The notes: generated by a model from the sequence alone, not told the origin. A stretch of DNA of 64,000 nucleotides from Entomomonas asaccharolytica (GCF_016653615.1 NZ_CP067393.1:496001-560000), one strand, 5' to 3'; shown: positions 1 through 9,313, counted from the stretch's first letter. Program-made: numbers and translations.

Positions 1-123
1 TAATAACTAGTTTGTCTGTTCGCAGCCATTAATAAAATAATATCAACATTATGCCATGTTACATTAGATTTTGTTAATGGCGAAAGCAAAATTACAATTT
101 GCTTTTATTTTGTGATAATGAAT
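1..123. other. left-edge non-coding sequence
   Basis: AT-rich sequence between the window edge and the 3' end of the GST-like gene. I see no convincing reading frame, hairpin or repeat here. Confidence 0.5.
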
Positions 124-762
124 CTATTTTTGGAAAACGACTCTACCTGATGGTCTTTCTTTCATATTAGTTAAGTAGGGTAGAAGATTTTTGGTGTTAT
201 TAAATAGGGCTTCAGATTCAGGTGTTTGTGCTACATAGTCAAGCATAGGTGTCAAAATAGCATCTGCCATACTATAAAATGTACCACAGAAAAAAGGCTT
301 ATCAGTCAGTTGCTTATCTAATAATTCTAATGTTTCTATTACTTTAGGTTTTATCTCATTAATTGCTTGTTGTCGAATAGTTTTATTGGGCCCTTTAGGA
401 AAGGCAAACTCTACAACATATTGGCGAATGAGTATTTTGTCGATATAAAGGCTCAAGGCATTAGCCCATTCATCAACAAGCGCGATTGTCAAAGGGTCTT
501 TAGGAGTTAAGTTATTTGGCTTAGAAATATTATCTAGAAAGCGGCAAATGGTTGTTGTTTCAAAAATGGCTGTATTATTGTAGATCAATACAGGTACTTT
601 TTTAAAAGGGTGATATTGTTTTAGTGCTTCACTGCCTAAAGTAATGTTTTTACCATCAATTTCTAGGCCATAAGTGTAGTTAATAGCTAGCTCTTCACAA
701 TAGAGGCGGACAGTACGTAAGAAGCTACTAAATTCAGGCCCTAAAATATGTGGTGTTAGCAT
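124..762 (-). CDS. glutathione S-transferase family protein
   Basis: 212 aa, the usual GST length. The N-terminal part (about 1-80) reads as the thioredoxin-like glutathione-binding domain, with the cis-proline segment KVPVLIYNN near residue 57 followed by AIFETTTICRFLD, where the family places the E-[ST] glutathione contact. The rest is the helical C-terminal domain, with FFCGTFYSMADAILTP near 157-172 corresponding to the conserved ADxxL N-capping motif. The catalytic Ser/Cys/Tyr is not certain: the first segment contains GPEFSSFLRTVRL, so a serine is possible. It would act in the cytoplasm in detoxification or as a stringent-starvation-like factor. It is in the same direction as the DUF3141 gene upstream, but a hairpin lies between them. 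The substrate cannot be told from sequence. Confidence 0.8.
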   Translation of the reverse strand: MLTPHILGPEFSSFLRTVRLYCEELAINYTYGLEIDGKNITLGSEALKQYHPFKKVPVLIYNNTAIFETTTICRFLDNISKPNNLTPKDPLTIALVDEWANALSLYIDKILIRQYVVEFAFPKGPNKTIRQQAINEIKPKVIETLELLDKQLTDKPFFCGTFYSMADAILTPMLDYVAQTPESEALFNNTKNLLPYLTNMKERPSGRVVFQK

Positions 763-787
763 TAATATTTCTCCATTATTTTTAATA

Positions 788-820
788 AATATTCCTTGCT
801 ATATAGATTTCATAGCAAGG
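788..820 (-). terminator. hairpin between DUF3141 gene and GST gene
   Basis: A 9-bp stem CCTTGCTAT/ATAGCAAGG (794-802 with 812-820) lies just after the stop of the minus-strand DUF3141 gene. On that strand it is followed by an AT-rich AATATTTATT tail, so it may be a weak intrinsic terminator. Confidence 0.5.
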
Positions 821-831
821 AGTATGTTCCA

Positions 832-3150
832 TTAAACATTAAGAATATGTTTGATTTTTTCTACTAAACGTTGTTGCTGGGCGCATAGTTTGCCTGTGGT
901 GGTAGCTTTTGTGTCTTCCGCAAGTAGGCTAAAGAATTTTATATAGGTTTCTTTATCTTTAGGTTTGCTAAGCAGTTTAGGTAGTGTTTGTAGTGATTTT
1001 TCTGGGTAATAATAGCAGAGTAATTCTTCTCTACCTCTAATTTGGCGGACATCAGCGATTTCAAATGAACCAAGCAGGTGTAGGTATTTTTGTACACTTT
1101 CTTTTTTGGTTTCTAAATAGTCAAGGGTAATGTGTTCACCGTCTTTTTCTAAAAGAAGTATGGTTCTCACGACTGCTGCGATTAAACCACCTTTATTAAT
1201 ATCGAGTAGTGCTTGTTGCACAACAGGTTGTTTGGTGGGGTCTTTAATCTTATGCGGTTCTCTAGGTTCCATACTCTTGTTGTCTTTTTGGATAAGGTAT
1301 ATGCCAAAAGGTGAGGTATAGATTGAGAAGAATAGAGATTCTGTGATGGTATCGCGAATATCTCGATAAAGATTTAAGTTGGTTTCAATGGTTTCTGAAA
1401 TGGCTTCTTCTAATATGGCAAAAGGATTATTAGAGCGATCAGTAGGTAGTCTATTAGCCCTTACTTTAGCAGCTATAGGTTGTAGCATATTCATAAATGG
1501 GTTAAAAGCACTAGATACAGCCCATTTTTCTATCCTTGAGGGATGCATTTCACGAATTAATTCTGCCGTATTCTCACTGGCATAAGCTTGAACAATAGGT
1601 TGTGCAAATAACTCGTAAGCTTTTTGGTTAAATTCGGAAATGACTTCAACAGCCTTAAAGGGTTGTTCATCCACGCGTTCATATTTATTGAGTTGTTTTG
1701 CAATATCTTCTAAACGATATTCTACAAAGGATACTTCATATTCAGGATCTTGTCCGTTTTTGACTGATTTTTCAGTAATCTTCATCCCATATAAACCAGG
1801 ATTTAGTGCTTCAATGTTATCAAGAACAGGTACCAGTTCTTTGTATTCTTTACGAGCTACTTTACCAGAAACAAAAACACCCAAATGTCCAATACTTTCA
1901 TGAAGCAGACCTACAATGACTTGACCTCTTGCTTTAATTTCGTCTGTGGATGAATAAATATCAGCTATCCAATTAAAGGCTTGTTGTGGTGGTGTAATAT
2001 TGTCGCCTAGTGATGCAAAGATAACGATAGGGCAATGTACATTACGAATATCTAACGGACGCCCATCATTGGCGCGGATTTTTCCTGTCCATAAGTCATT
2101 GCCAACGAATAGGTTTTGAACAATCCAATCCATTTCCTTACCATTCATTAGGGATAGAGACCCCCACCATTTTTCAAAGTCTAGAAAGCGCGGTGGTTCA
2201 GTATCAATTTTGTTATAAACCGCACGGTATTTTGTCCATAGAGTATTGGCAGGATTTAGGTTTTCAAAGTTTTGAACAAGGTAAGCGCCATCAAAATAGC
2301 CATTACCAAGATCAGCGGCTAAGGATGACATCCAACTACCACCCATAAGGCCACCTGCATAACGCATGGGGTTGTTACCTTTGCCACTTGTCCAAGCGCC
2401 TCCCCAGTAAGAAAGAGGTGAGCCACTTAGTAATAACACTCCAACGTCTTTCGGATTAGCTGCTGCCAACATCATAACAGCCCAGCCGCCTTGACAGTTA
2501 CCAATAATGATTGGTTTAGAGCTATTAGGATGGAGTTCACACACTTTTTTTACAAAGATATCTTCTACATCTGTTACGTCTAAAATAGTTTGATTAGGTT
2601 CTGGTGTAGGAAAGAAAATTACAAAATAAACTGGATGTCTGGCTCTAAGTGCGACACCAACTTGTGAGTCATCTTTAAAGCCACCAATGCCTGGTACTTG
2701 GCCTGCTCTTGGATCAATAATGATATAAGGGCGTTTGTTGTTGTCTATAGTTATTCCATCTGGTGGAAGTATACGAGCCAGTGCATAGTTTACAGGTTTA
2801 TCAAATTTGCGTGCATCCAGTAATATTTCATAATCAAAGTGCAGCAATGGCGGATTACCTTCATCTTTTAGGGCGAGGTAGTTATCACCCCGTTGTCTTA
2901 AGGTATCCCAAAATAGAATGCTACGTTCTGTAGAGTCAATAACATAGTTTTGCCATGCTTGGCAAAGCTGCATTGGTTGATAAAAGAAACTGGTATTGAT
3001 TAAAGGTTTAATATTTCTTTCATAGGTTGATTTTAAACTATGAGAGAATGTTTGTTCGGCGTCTGTTATACGTTTTTGTAATAAAGTTGAGATTTTGCCA
3101 GCTGCTACTTGCGAAATGGTAAAAGGTTTGGTGCGCATATCGTTTTTCAT
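832..3150 (-). CDS. DUF3141 / PHA-synthase-like alpha/beta hydrolase
   Basis: 772 aa, typical of the DUF3141 family, distant relatives of polyhydroxyalkanoate synthase PhaC. The nucleophile elbow GNCQGGW places a cysteine at residue 219, as in PhaC (GxCxGG). Downstream FASLGDN gives Asp383, and HESIGHLG gives His422 as candidate remaining triad residues. The first 130 residues are mostly helical and match nothing I recognise, and about 300 C-terminal residues follow the hydrolase core. No signal peptide. Family members often sit in Pseudomonas genomes away from the pha operon, and no phaZ, phaD, phasin or second synthase is nearby. True polymer synthesis is therefore doubtful; an acyl transfer or hydrolase role is equally possible. 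The start ATG is preceded by GGAG-type sequence (AGAGTATGGAGTTAA on the coding strand). Confidence 0.85.
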   Translation of the reverse strand: MKNDMRTKPFTISQVAAGKISTLLQKRITDAEQTFSHSLKSTYERNIKPLINTSFFYQPMQLCQAWQNYVIDSTERSILFWDTLRQRGDNYLALKDEGNPPLLHFDYEILLDARKFDKPVNYALARILPPDGITIDNNKRPYIIIDPRAGQVPGIGGFKDDSQVGVALRARHPVYFVIFFPTPEPNQTILDVTDVEDIFVKKVCELHPNSSKPIIIGNCQGGWAVMMLAAANPKDVGVLLLSGSPLSYWGGAWTSGKGNNPMRYAGGLMGGSWMSSLAADLGNGYFDGAYLVQNFENLNPANTLWTKYRAVYNKIDTEPPRFLDFEKWWGSLSLMNGKEMDWIVQNLFVGNDLWTGKIRANDGRPLDIRNVHCPIVIFASLGDNITPPQQAFNWIADIYSSTDEIKARGQVIVGLLHESIGHLGVFVSGKVARKEYKELVPVLDNIEALNPGLYGMKITEKSVKNGQDPEYEVSFVEYRLEDIAKQLNKYERVDEQPFKAVEVISEFNQKAYELFAQPIVQAYASENTAELIREMHPSRIEKWAVSSAFNPFMNMLQPIAAKVRANRLPTDRSNNPFAILEEAISETIETNLNLYRDIRDTITESLFFSIYTSPFGIYLIQKDNKSMEPREPHKIKDPTKQPVVQQALLDINKGGLIAAVVRTILLLEKDGEHITLDYLETKKESVQKYLHLLGSFEIADVRQIRGREELLCYYYPEKSLQTLPKLLSKPKDKETYIKFFSLLAEDTKATTTGKLCAQQQRLVEKIKHILNV

Positions 3151-3377
3151 TATTTAACTCCATACTCTTTAAGTTTGTTAGTAAGAGTGACTGCTGCAAA
3201 GGTTTATTGTATATATGACTACAAAAAGTATTAAAAATTTACTTTTAAATAACAGTTAATAGCTATGAATATCATAGTTTCTTTCATAGTGATATTTATT
3301 GTTTTTATTATCAAATAAATAATTATAACTATTTGTGAATAAATGGCGTGCTAAAAGTTATTCAGCTAGGACAAATA

Positions 3378-3397
3378 AAGGGGCTCTAGAGCCCCTT
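3378..3397 (-). terminator. palindromic terminator after adhesin-E-like gene
   Basis: A perfect 20-nt palindrome (8-bp GC-rich stem AAGGGGCT/AGCCCCTT around CTAG) lies 18 nt beyond the stop of the minus-strand gene at 3415. On that strand it is followed by TATTTGTCC, so the U-tract is short. Confidence 0.65.
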
Positions 3398-3414
3398 ATA
3401 AGATTCTGAAGATA

Positions 3415-3855
3415 TTAGGAACTAGATTGTTCTGGGCTACAAGTAACTTCCCATATTTGCTTTGCATCTGGCCCTTCCAATGGAATAAATTGAGCATGGG
3501 GGTCGGCATCTGCCTGCTCTAAGACTTTTCCTTGACCAAAAAAATTCTCATGTAAGTGTTGTTCGCCCATCTTTGCCGTTTTATCTTGGCAATTTATAGT
3601 GAATTTTGTGAGGTAAGATAATGGGTAAGGATTAGTTAGTTTGGTTTTTGTAGGGTTGGCTTTTCTATCCTGCATGGATGGAATATTAACGGATATGGTA
3701 ACTGTTTTAAGATTAGGATTTTCTTTATCGATGGTAATACTGTCTTTGTTGATAAAGATATGGGATTCTTTTTGTGTTTCTAGCCAGTTCGCATTTTCTG
3801 CAAGTACAAATGATGAGGTTGTGATCATTAGTAATGTAATAAATACCTTATTCAT
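3415..3855 (-). CDS. secreted surface-adhesin E-like protein
   Basis: 146 aa with a clear Sec signal peptide (lysine, hydrophobic stretch, cleavage near FVLA-EN at residue 19-20). The mature part opens with NWLETQKESHIFINKDSI, then beta-strand-like segments and a TKFTINCQDKTAKM segment. This is the layout of the small Adhesin_E (protein E-like) domain: Trp near the start, 'ID..SI' strand, one central Cys (in INCQD) and a last Cys near the C-terminus (VTCSPEQ), which could form a disulfide. Probably periplasmic or surface-exposed. Single gene, with a terminator at each end. Function cannot be stated beyond 'small exported protein'; the family call rests on pattern alone. Confidence 0.6.
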   Translation of the reverse strand: MNKVFITLLMITTSSFVLAENANWLETQKESHIFINKDSITIDKENPNLKTVTISVNIPSMQDRKANPTKTKLTNPYPLSYLTKFTINCQDKTAKMGEQHLHENFFGQGKVLEQADADPHAQFIPLEGPDAKQIWEVTCSPEQSSS

Positions 3856-3984
3856 AAAATAGCATTTTCCTAATATTTTATTTAAGCCTTTACTTTATTA
3901 TAAGTTAATTCTTTTTAACAGTAGAAAACGTGACTAATAGCACAATTAATGATTTTACTAATAATGTATAGGATTATAGATAAT

Positions 3985-4018
3985 AAAAAAGGCTTATTTT
4001 CATAAGCCTTTTTTATTT
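3985..4018 (-). terminator. intrinsic terminator after ureohydrolase gene
   Basis: A-rich stem AAAAAAGGCTTAT/ATAAGCCTTTTTT with a TTTC loop, flanked by A- and T-runs on both sides, lies 5 nt beyond the minus-strand stop at 4023. The symmetry would let it work in both directions. Confidence 0.85.
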
Positions 4019-4022
4019 TTAA

Positions 4023-4973
4023 TTATTTGGTTTTTACACCAGGAAGAACACAAAGCATTTCATAGAGTAAATTAGCACCTAATAGCGCCGTATTACCTGT
4101 AGTGTCATAGGGAGGTGACACTTCTACTAAGTCTCCACCAATTAAATCAAGCCCTTGACAACCACGAATAATTTCCAGTGCTTGAATAGTGGTTAAACCT
4201 CCTACTTCTGGCGTTCCAGTGCCAGGTGCCCAAGCGGGATCTATACCATCAATATCAAATGATAAGTAAACAGGGCCCCCTTGTACTTGTTGCCTTACTT
4301 CTGCCATTAATGGTGCTAATGATTTATGCCAGCACTCTTCTGCTTGTACAACTCGAAAGCCCTGTCTGCGGCTCCAATCAAAATCATCTGCTGCATAGCC
4401 TTGGGCGCGTAGTCCTATTTGTACAACACGTTTGCTATCTAATAAACCTTCCTCTTGAGCGCGACGGAATGTAGTACCATGCGCTATTTTTTCACCAAAC
4501 ATATTGTCATTAACATCTGCGTGCGCATCTACATGAATTAAACCAACTTTACCGTATTTTTTATGCATTGCTCTTAGGATAGGCAAAGTGAGAGTATGAT
4601 CGCCACCTAGTGTTAAAGGAATAATATAGTGTTTTAGAACATTATCGTAATGTTGTTCAATAATTTTGACAGCATCAAGTAGGTTAAATGTATTAATGGC
4701 TACATCGCCAATATCAGCGATTGATAAGGAATCAAAAGGAGCTGCCCCTGTGGCCATATTGTAAGGGCGAATCATGACTGATTGGCAGCGAATTTCTCTA
4801 GGCCCAAATCTTGTGCCACTACGTAAAGATGTACCTATATCTAAAGGTATGCCAATAAAACCAACGTCTAGACCATTTAAATCTGTAATATGCGGAAGAC
4901 GCATCATTGTTGCAATACCACCAAAACGTGGCATTTCATTACCACCTAAAGGTTGGTGTAATGTTTTGTTCAT
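4023..4973 (-). CDS. speB: agmatinase / guanidinobutyrase (ureohydrolase family)
   Basis: 316 aa Mn-dependent ureohydrolase that releases urea from a guanidino compound. Metal ligands are all visible: GGDHT (His126), DAHADVN (Asp149, His151, Asp153) and SFDIDGIDP (Asp240, Asp242). The N-terminal LHQPLGGNEMPRFGG segment and the GRxQG-type middle region look to me more like the Pseudomonas guanidinobutyrase GbuA than E. coli SpeB; automated pipelines usually label this family agmatinase. A LysR gene is divergent and a sodium:solute symporter follows that gene convergently, the same company that P. aeruginosa gbuA and gpuA keep. The substrate could thus be 4-guanidinobutyrate, 3-guanidinopropionate or agmatine. 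The ATG at 4973 is preceded by GAGGTAATTAG. Confidence 0.88.
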   Translation of the reverse strand: MNKTLHQPLGGNEMPRFGGIATMMRLPHITDLNGLDVGFIGIPLDIGTSLRSGTRFGPREIRCQSVMIRPYNMATGAAPFDSLSIADIGDVAINTFNLLDAVKIIEQHYDNVLKHYIIPLTLGGDHTLTLPILRAMHKKYGKVGLIHVDAHADVNDNMFGEKIAHGTTFRRAQEEGLLDSKRVVQIGLRAQGYAADDFDWSRRQGFRVVQAEECWHKSLAPLMAEVRQQVQGGPVYLSFDIDGIDPAWAPGTGTPEVGGLTTIQALEIIRGCQGLDLIGGDLVEVSPPYDTTGNTALLGANLLYEMLCVLPGVKTK

Positions 4974-5121
4974 CTAATTACCTCATCCGATATTTTTATA
5001 TTTGTTATATTGTGGGTAATTTTTATAATATGAAAAATGGTGATTAGTAAATAAATAGTTCAGTATTTTATGAAGTTTGTTGTATTATAGTTTTATTAAA
5101 ACGAATATAAGAGTGGTCATT

Positions 5122-6018
5122 ATGAAAGTACCTAGTTTGAAGTTAATAAATATATTTGTTACTGTGGTGCGTTGTCAAGGATTTGCGCCAGCACAACAAG
5201 AGCTTAACTTATCTACTTCAGCGATTAGTAATTATATGACACAGTTAGAAACAGAGCTAGGTATGTTATTGTGCCATCGAGGTCGTGGTGGTTTTAAATT
5301 AACCAGTAAAGGTGCTTTATTTTATCAAAAAGCGCTTCATTTACTGGGAGAAGTAGATAGTTTAGGAAATTATTTATCTAATTTAAAAGGTGAGTTAATT
5401 GGTAGCCTAAGGATTGGATTGTTGGATGCGATGGTAACTAATGCTCAATTCCCCTTACCAGATATTATTGCAGCTTTTAATAAAGAACATGCTAATGTTC
5501 ATCTTACCTTACAGATACAGCGTCCTTACGAAATGCAAATGGCTATTTTAGAGGGACAGTTGGATGTAGGTATAGGTGCTTTCCCTAATAAAATGAATGG
5601 ACTATGGTTTCAACCATTATATGAAGAACAGCAGCGTCTTTACTGTAGTGATTTGCATCCATTATATACACAACAAGAAATATCAAAAGAAACGATAGCT
5701 AATCAGCGTGTTGTCAATAGAAGTTATTGGAGTGATGCTGAGCTAGCTAGACAGGGCTTTAAAAGCAGTGCTGCCACAATTGATAGTATGGAACCACAGT
5801 TAATACTTATTTTATCAGGCGCTTATATTGGTTATTTGCCAGAGCATTATGCACAATCATGGGTAGATAGTAAAAGACTTAGGATGTTAGACCCAGATTC
5901 TTATGGATATAAAGCCCCATTTTCGTTAGTGGTAAAGCGTAGTGGCTTGCATGAGCCAGTTATCCGAGCTTTCCGTAAATTACTAGCTGAGCATTATGGC
6001 GCTTCTTTAGAGGGGTAA
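5122..6018 (+). CDS. LysR-family regulator of the ureohydrolase locus
   Basis: 298 aa from the ATG at 5122. A TTG at 5077 would add 15 residues, but the MKVPSLKLINIFVTVV start matches the usual LysR beginning. Winged helix-turn-helix at about 5-62 (NLSTSAISNYMTQLETELG recognition region), then the effector-binding domain from about 88. It is divergent from the ureohydrolase across a 148-bp intergenic space, the classic LysR arrangement, so it probably activates that gene in response to its guanidino substrate. It converges on the symporter gene with a shared terminator. By position it resembles GbuR/GpuR of P. aeruginosa; this is an inference from context. Confidence 0.85.
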   Translation: MKVPSLKLINIFVTVVRCQGFAPAQQELNLSTSAISNYMTQLETELGMLLCHRGRGGFKLTSKGALFYQKALHLLGEVDSLGNYLSNLKGELIGSLRIGLLDAMVTNAQFPLPDIIAAFNKEHANVHLTLQIQRPYEMQMAILEGQLDVGIGAFPNKMNGLWFQPLYEEQQRLYCSDLHPLYTQQEISKETIANQRVVNRSYWSDAELARQGFKSSAATIDSMEPQLILILSGAYIGYLPEHYAQSWVDSKRLRMLDPDSYGYKAPFSLVVKRSGLHEPVIRAFRKLLAEHYGASLEG

Positions 6019-6019
6019 T

Positions 6020-6048
6020 AAAAAGGCATAGAATTTCTATGCCTTTTT
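6020..6048. terminator. bidirectional terminator between LysR and symporter genes
   Basis: A perfect 14-bp inverted repeat AAAAAGGCATAGAA/TTCTATGCCTTTTT with a 1-nt centre sits between the convergent stops at 6018 and 6053. Good U-tracts on both strands. Confidence 0.9.
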
Positions 6049-6052
6049 AATA

Positions 6053-7459
6053 TTAAATAACTTCTTTTTCAGTGTTGATTTGTTCTTGTTGAAAAAGGGC
6101 AACAGTATTTGTTTTAGTCATATAGCTGCCAATGATGAAACTTAAAAGTCCAATGGCTAAGCTATAGTAAATAGGGCTATTGGCATCTAGTCCATCTTTA
6201 ATAATAAAGATAATAACCGTAATAAAGCCAAGCGCCATACTTAACATTGCACCAAATGTAGAAGCACGTTTCCAGTAAACAGCACCAATTAATGGGATTA
6301 ACATACCACCTACCAGTAGGTTGTAAGCGAGAGTTAATGCACTAATTACATCATTTACCATCATAGATATACTTAAAATTAAAACACCAAATATGAAAGT
6401 GGCAATGCGATTTAATGTAACACTGGTTTTATGGTGTGTTAAGCTAGGTAATAAGTCTTCAGTAAATACTGTGGATGAAGCAAGTAAGGCGGCACTAGCA
6501 GTAGACATCATGGCTGCTAAAGTGGCTGCAATAATAAGGCCGCGAATTCCCATAGGTAGTGCAGATTCTAATACATAGCCAAATGCGTTATTGGCGTCCG
6601 CTAGATCTGGCACAATAACTCTTGCACACATACCAATAATTGCGCAGATCAAGCCATAAATCACACAATAAACACCCGCAGCAGTACCTGCATATTTTGC
6701 TACTTTTATACTGCGCGCAGTAAAAACACGTTGCCAAATATCTTGGCCAATTAAGATACCAAAGAAGTAGATAAGAAAGTAGGTGATAATGGTTGATATG
6801 CCAATGGTTGTAAAATCAAAACTACTGGCAGGTAACTTTTCTGCTAATGCGGACCAACCGCCTGCTTGGTAAAGGCAAATAGGCAATAAAATAAACATTA
6901 AACCAATGGTTTTAATGAGGAATTGTACAATATCAGTTAGCGTTAATGACCACATACCACCAATCGCTGAGTATACAACCACTACGCCACCACCAATCAG
7001 AACGGCCATCCAGTGATTTAAACCAAATAAGGGTTCTAGAATTTTGCACATAGCAATAACTGAAGTTACTGCTAACATAAGTGCGTAGGCAAGCATAATG
7101 ATGGCGCTAATTTTTCTAACAACAGGGTTATAACGTTTTTCTAATACTTGCGTTACCGTAAAAACACGCAGTTTTAAAAGAGGCTTAGCAAGTAGAACAT
7201 TAATTACTATAATACCTGCACCTAGTGCTGCACAAAGCCAAATGCCAGATATTCCATAAGTATAGCCAAGTTTAACAGTGCCTACAGTAGAAGCGCCTCC
7301 TAAAACAGTAGCTGCCATGGTTCCCATGTAAAAACTAGGTCCTAAGTTACGGCCAGCCACTAAAAATTCTTCATTATTTTTAGTTCGTTTGAGGCCAATG
7401 TAACCTAGAAACAGCATGCTCATTGCATAAATTACAACAATTATAAAATCTAATACCAT
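6053..7459 (-). CDS. sodium:solute symporter (SSS family)
   Basis: 468 aa, about a dozen hydrophobic helices throughout. Typical SSS beginning (short first helix, then KRTKNNEEFLVAGRNLGP) and the GASTVGTVKLGYTYGISG region near 55-72 where the family binds Na+ and substrate. Inner membrane, Na+-driven uptake. The location next to a GbuA/SpeB-like ureohydrolase and its LysR regulator suggests uptake of a guanidino compound or polyamine precursor, as with GpuP in P. aeruginosa, but proline or pantothenate type substrates cannot be excluded. The start ATG at 7459 has AAGAGGCTTTCC upstream on its strand. Confidence 0.87.
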   Translation of the reverse strand: MVLDFIIVVIYAMSMLFLGYIGLKRTKNNEEFLVAGRNLGPSFYMGTMAATVLGGASTVGTVKLGYTYGISGIWLCAALGAGIIVINVLLAKPLLKLRVFTVTQVLEKRYNPVVRKISAIIMLAYALMLAVTSVIAMCKILEPLFGLNHWMAVLIGGGVVVVYSAIGGMWSLTLTDIVQFLIKTIGLMFILLPICLYQAGGWSALAEKLPASSFDFTTIGISTIITYFLIYFFGILIGQDIWQRVFTARSIKVAKYAGTAAGVYCVIYGLICAIIGMCARVIVPDLADANNAFGYVLESALPMGIRGLIIAATLAAMMSTASAALLASSTVFTEDLLPSLTHHKTSVTLNRIATFIFGVLILSISMMVNDVISALTLAYNLLVGGMLIPLIGAVYWKRASTFGAMLSMALGFITVIIFIIKDGLDANSPIYYSLAIGLLSFIIGSYMTKTNTVALFQQEQINTEKEVI

Positions 7460-7822
7460 GGAAAGCCTCTTATAAGTTAATTGTTATATCAAAGAGGTTA
7501 CTAGCTAACTAGAGAGTATTATAATTATTAACTATCATTATTGAATTAATAAAGTTTTTATAATTATCTCAGTAATCAATTATAACCTTTCTTTGAGAAA
7601 TATTAGGCAGAATATGAAAGTAATACCTTTATTTTTATAGGTATATTTGAGTTTACCTATGTGTTACTTAATGAAAAATAATAATAAATAAATATTTACT
7701 ACAAAAAATTATGAAGTATCTAGTAAGTTGTTAGATAATGTAAGTAGTCGACAATAAAAATTTGAGTTATTGTGTGAGCTAAAATAATTGTTCTTTTTTA
7801 ATAGAGATAAGGATGTAAAAGC
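7460..7822. other. divergent intergenic region, 363 bp
   Basis: Very AT-rich space between the divergent symporter and CDP-alcohol phosphatidyltransferase genes, so it should hold both promoters. A short inverted repeat ATACCT/AGGTAT is visible near 7632-7651. I see no open frame with a start signal. Confidence 0.4.
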
Positions 7823-8434
7823 ATGATATCTGTTTATCAGCTTAAACCTAAATTTCAGGCGTTACTTAGACCATTAGTACAAAAATTATTTGATGCAAAA
7901 ATAACAGCCAATCAGGTAACTATTGCTGCTTGTATAGGTTCGTTATTAGTAGCATTAATCGTTGTTTTAGCAAGTAGTCATTTGTGGGTATTTTGGTTAA
8001 TCCCTCTATGGATGTTTATTCGTATGGCGCTTAATGCAATTGATGGTATGTTAGCGAGAGAGTTTGGGCAAAAGTCAAATTTAGGCGCTTATTTTAATGA
8101 ACTGGCAGATGTAATTGCTGATAGTGCTTTATTTCTGGTTTTTGCTTTTGTTATTTCTGTTAATCCGATGTTAGTGGTATTTGTTGTTATTCTTTCACTG
8201 CTTACAGAATATGCAGGCGTGATGGGGCCATTAGTAGGGGCTTCCCGTCGTTACGATGGGCCAATGGGTAAAAGTGATAGGGCATTGGCTTTTGGTGTAA
8301 TTAGTGCAGGTATAGCTATAGGTTGGTTACCATTAACATGGATTAATCCACTGTTATGGATTATTGCTGGATTGTTAGTTTATACATTAGTAAATCGTAT
8401 TAGACAGGGTCTAAAAGAAGTTGCTAATAATTAA
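7823..8434 (+). CDS. CDP-alcohol phosphatidyltransferase family membrane protein
   Basis: 203 aa, about six hydrophobic helices. The CDP-alcohol phosphatidyltransferase signature is present as NAIDGMLAR (residues 71-79), Gly88, Asn92 and Asp96. The spacing D1-x2-DG-x2-AR-x8-G-x3-D3-x3-D4 is exact, but the first and third metal-binding aspartates are Asn71 and Asn92. The gene is followed by an acyltransferase and a CdsA-like gene, the same trio as in ynbA/ynbB-type clusters, so it probably transfers a phosphatidyl group from CDP-diacylglycerol to an alcohol in the inner membrane. The acceptor is unknown. The gap of 261 bp to the next gene means the three may not be one transcript. Confidence 0.8.
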   Translation: MISVYQLKPKFQALLRPLVQKLFDAKITANQVTIAACIGSLLVALIVVLASSHLWVFWLIPLWMFIRMALNAIDGMLAREFGQKSNLGAYFNELADVIADSALFLVFAFVISVNPMLVVFVVILSLLTEYAGVMGPLVGASRRYDGPMGKSDRALAFGVISAGIAIGWLPLTWINPLLWIIAGLLVYTLVNRIRQGLKEVANN

Positions 8435-8695
8435 AAAAATATACTAGCCATGAGGAAATGGAATTCTTTTACTGTGCTTGGTCGGCAATAGTAAATAGTT
8501 CTAAAGATAAGGCACTAGTAATTGTAATTAGTAGCAAGTTATCCGTTGTTCAATGTAAGTTATTTTTGTAATGATGAAGTCAATGATAGGGTTATAATTA
8601 ATAACTTAAATGGAAACTAGGCTAAATCTAATTATATGGTAATGTTAAATAGGTTATTAATAGCCTTAAAGTAATTATTCAGAGGTGTTTCTGGT

Positions 8696-9310
8696 ATGTT
8701 GGCAAAGGTTTGTTCCAAGTTACTAATAGGGTTTGCAAAAGCCTTAACAGGGGCGCGTTGTGTATGGAAGGGATGTAATCCTGAGCCAAAACAGCGTATT
8801 TATTATGCTAATCATACAAGTCATGCTGATTTTGTATTAATTTGGGCTGCTCTCCCTCCCAAATTACGTAATAAAACTAGACCTGTAGCAGCTGCAGATT
8901 ATTGGTCAAAAACTAAGTTGCATCGTTTTATGATTCATAAAATGTTCAGGGGAGTATTAGTGGATCGTATTCGTAAAGAAGACAGTAATCCATTAGAACC
9001 TATGTTAAAGGCTTTGGCGGAAAGTGATTCACTGATTATTTTTCCAGAAGGAACACGCAACAAAGAAGAGCAGTTATTACCTTTTAAAAGTGGTATTTAT
9101 AATTTAGCAGAGGCTTACCCTAACGTTGAGATAGTACCTGTTTGGCTGGATAATTTAAAAAGAGTAATGCCAAAAGGACATTTAATACCATTACCTGTTC
9201 TCTGTTCATTAACAATGGGTGAACCTATTCAAGTCGAAGAAAATGAAACACGTCAGGCATTCTTAGAGCGAGCTAGAGATACTTTAATTGCACTAGGTAA
9301 AGGAGAGTAA
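8696..9310 (+). CDS. 1-acyl-glycerol-3-phosphate acyltransferase (PlsC-like)
   Basis: 204 aa. The acyltransferase motifs are clear: NHTSHAD gives HX4D (His40, Asp45), and FPEGTR lies at 116-121. The short N-terminal hydrophobic stretch could be a membrane anchor. It should acylate a lysophosphatidic-acid-like substrate at the inner membrane. A good AGAGGTG ribosome-binding site lies upstream of the ATG, and it ends 3 nt before the CdsA-like gene, so those two are certainly co-transcribed. It is probably a second, accessory PlsC rather than the housekeeping copy, judging by its companion genes. Confidence 0.85.
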   Translation: MLAKVCSKLLIGFAKALTGARCVWKGCNPEPKQRIYYANHTSHADFVLIWAALPPKLRNKTRPVAAADYWSKTKLHRFMIHKMFRGVLVDRIRKEDSNPLEPMLKALAESDSLIIFPEGTRNKEEQLLPFKSGIYNLAEAYPNVEIVPVWLDNLKRVMPKGHLIPLPVLCSLTMGEPIQVEENETRQAFLERARDTLIALGKGE

Positions 9311-9313
9311 AAA

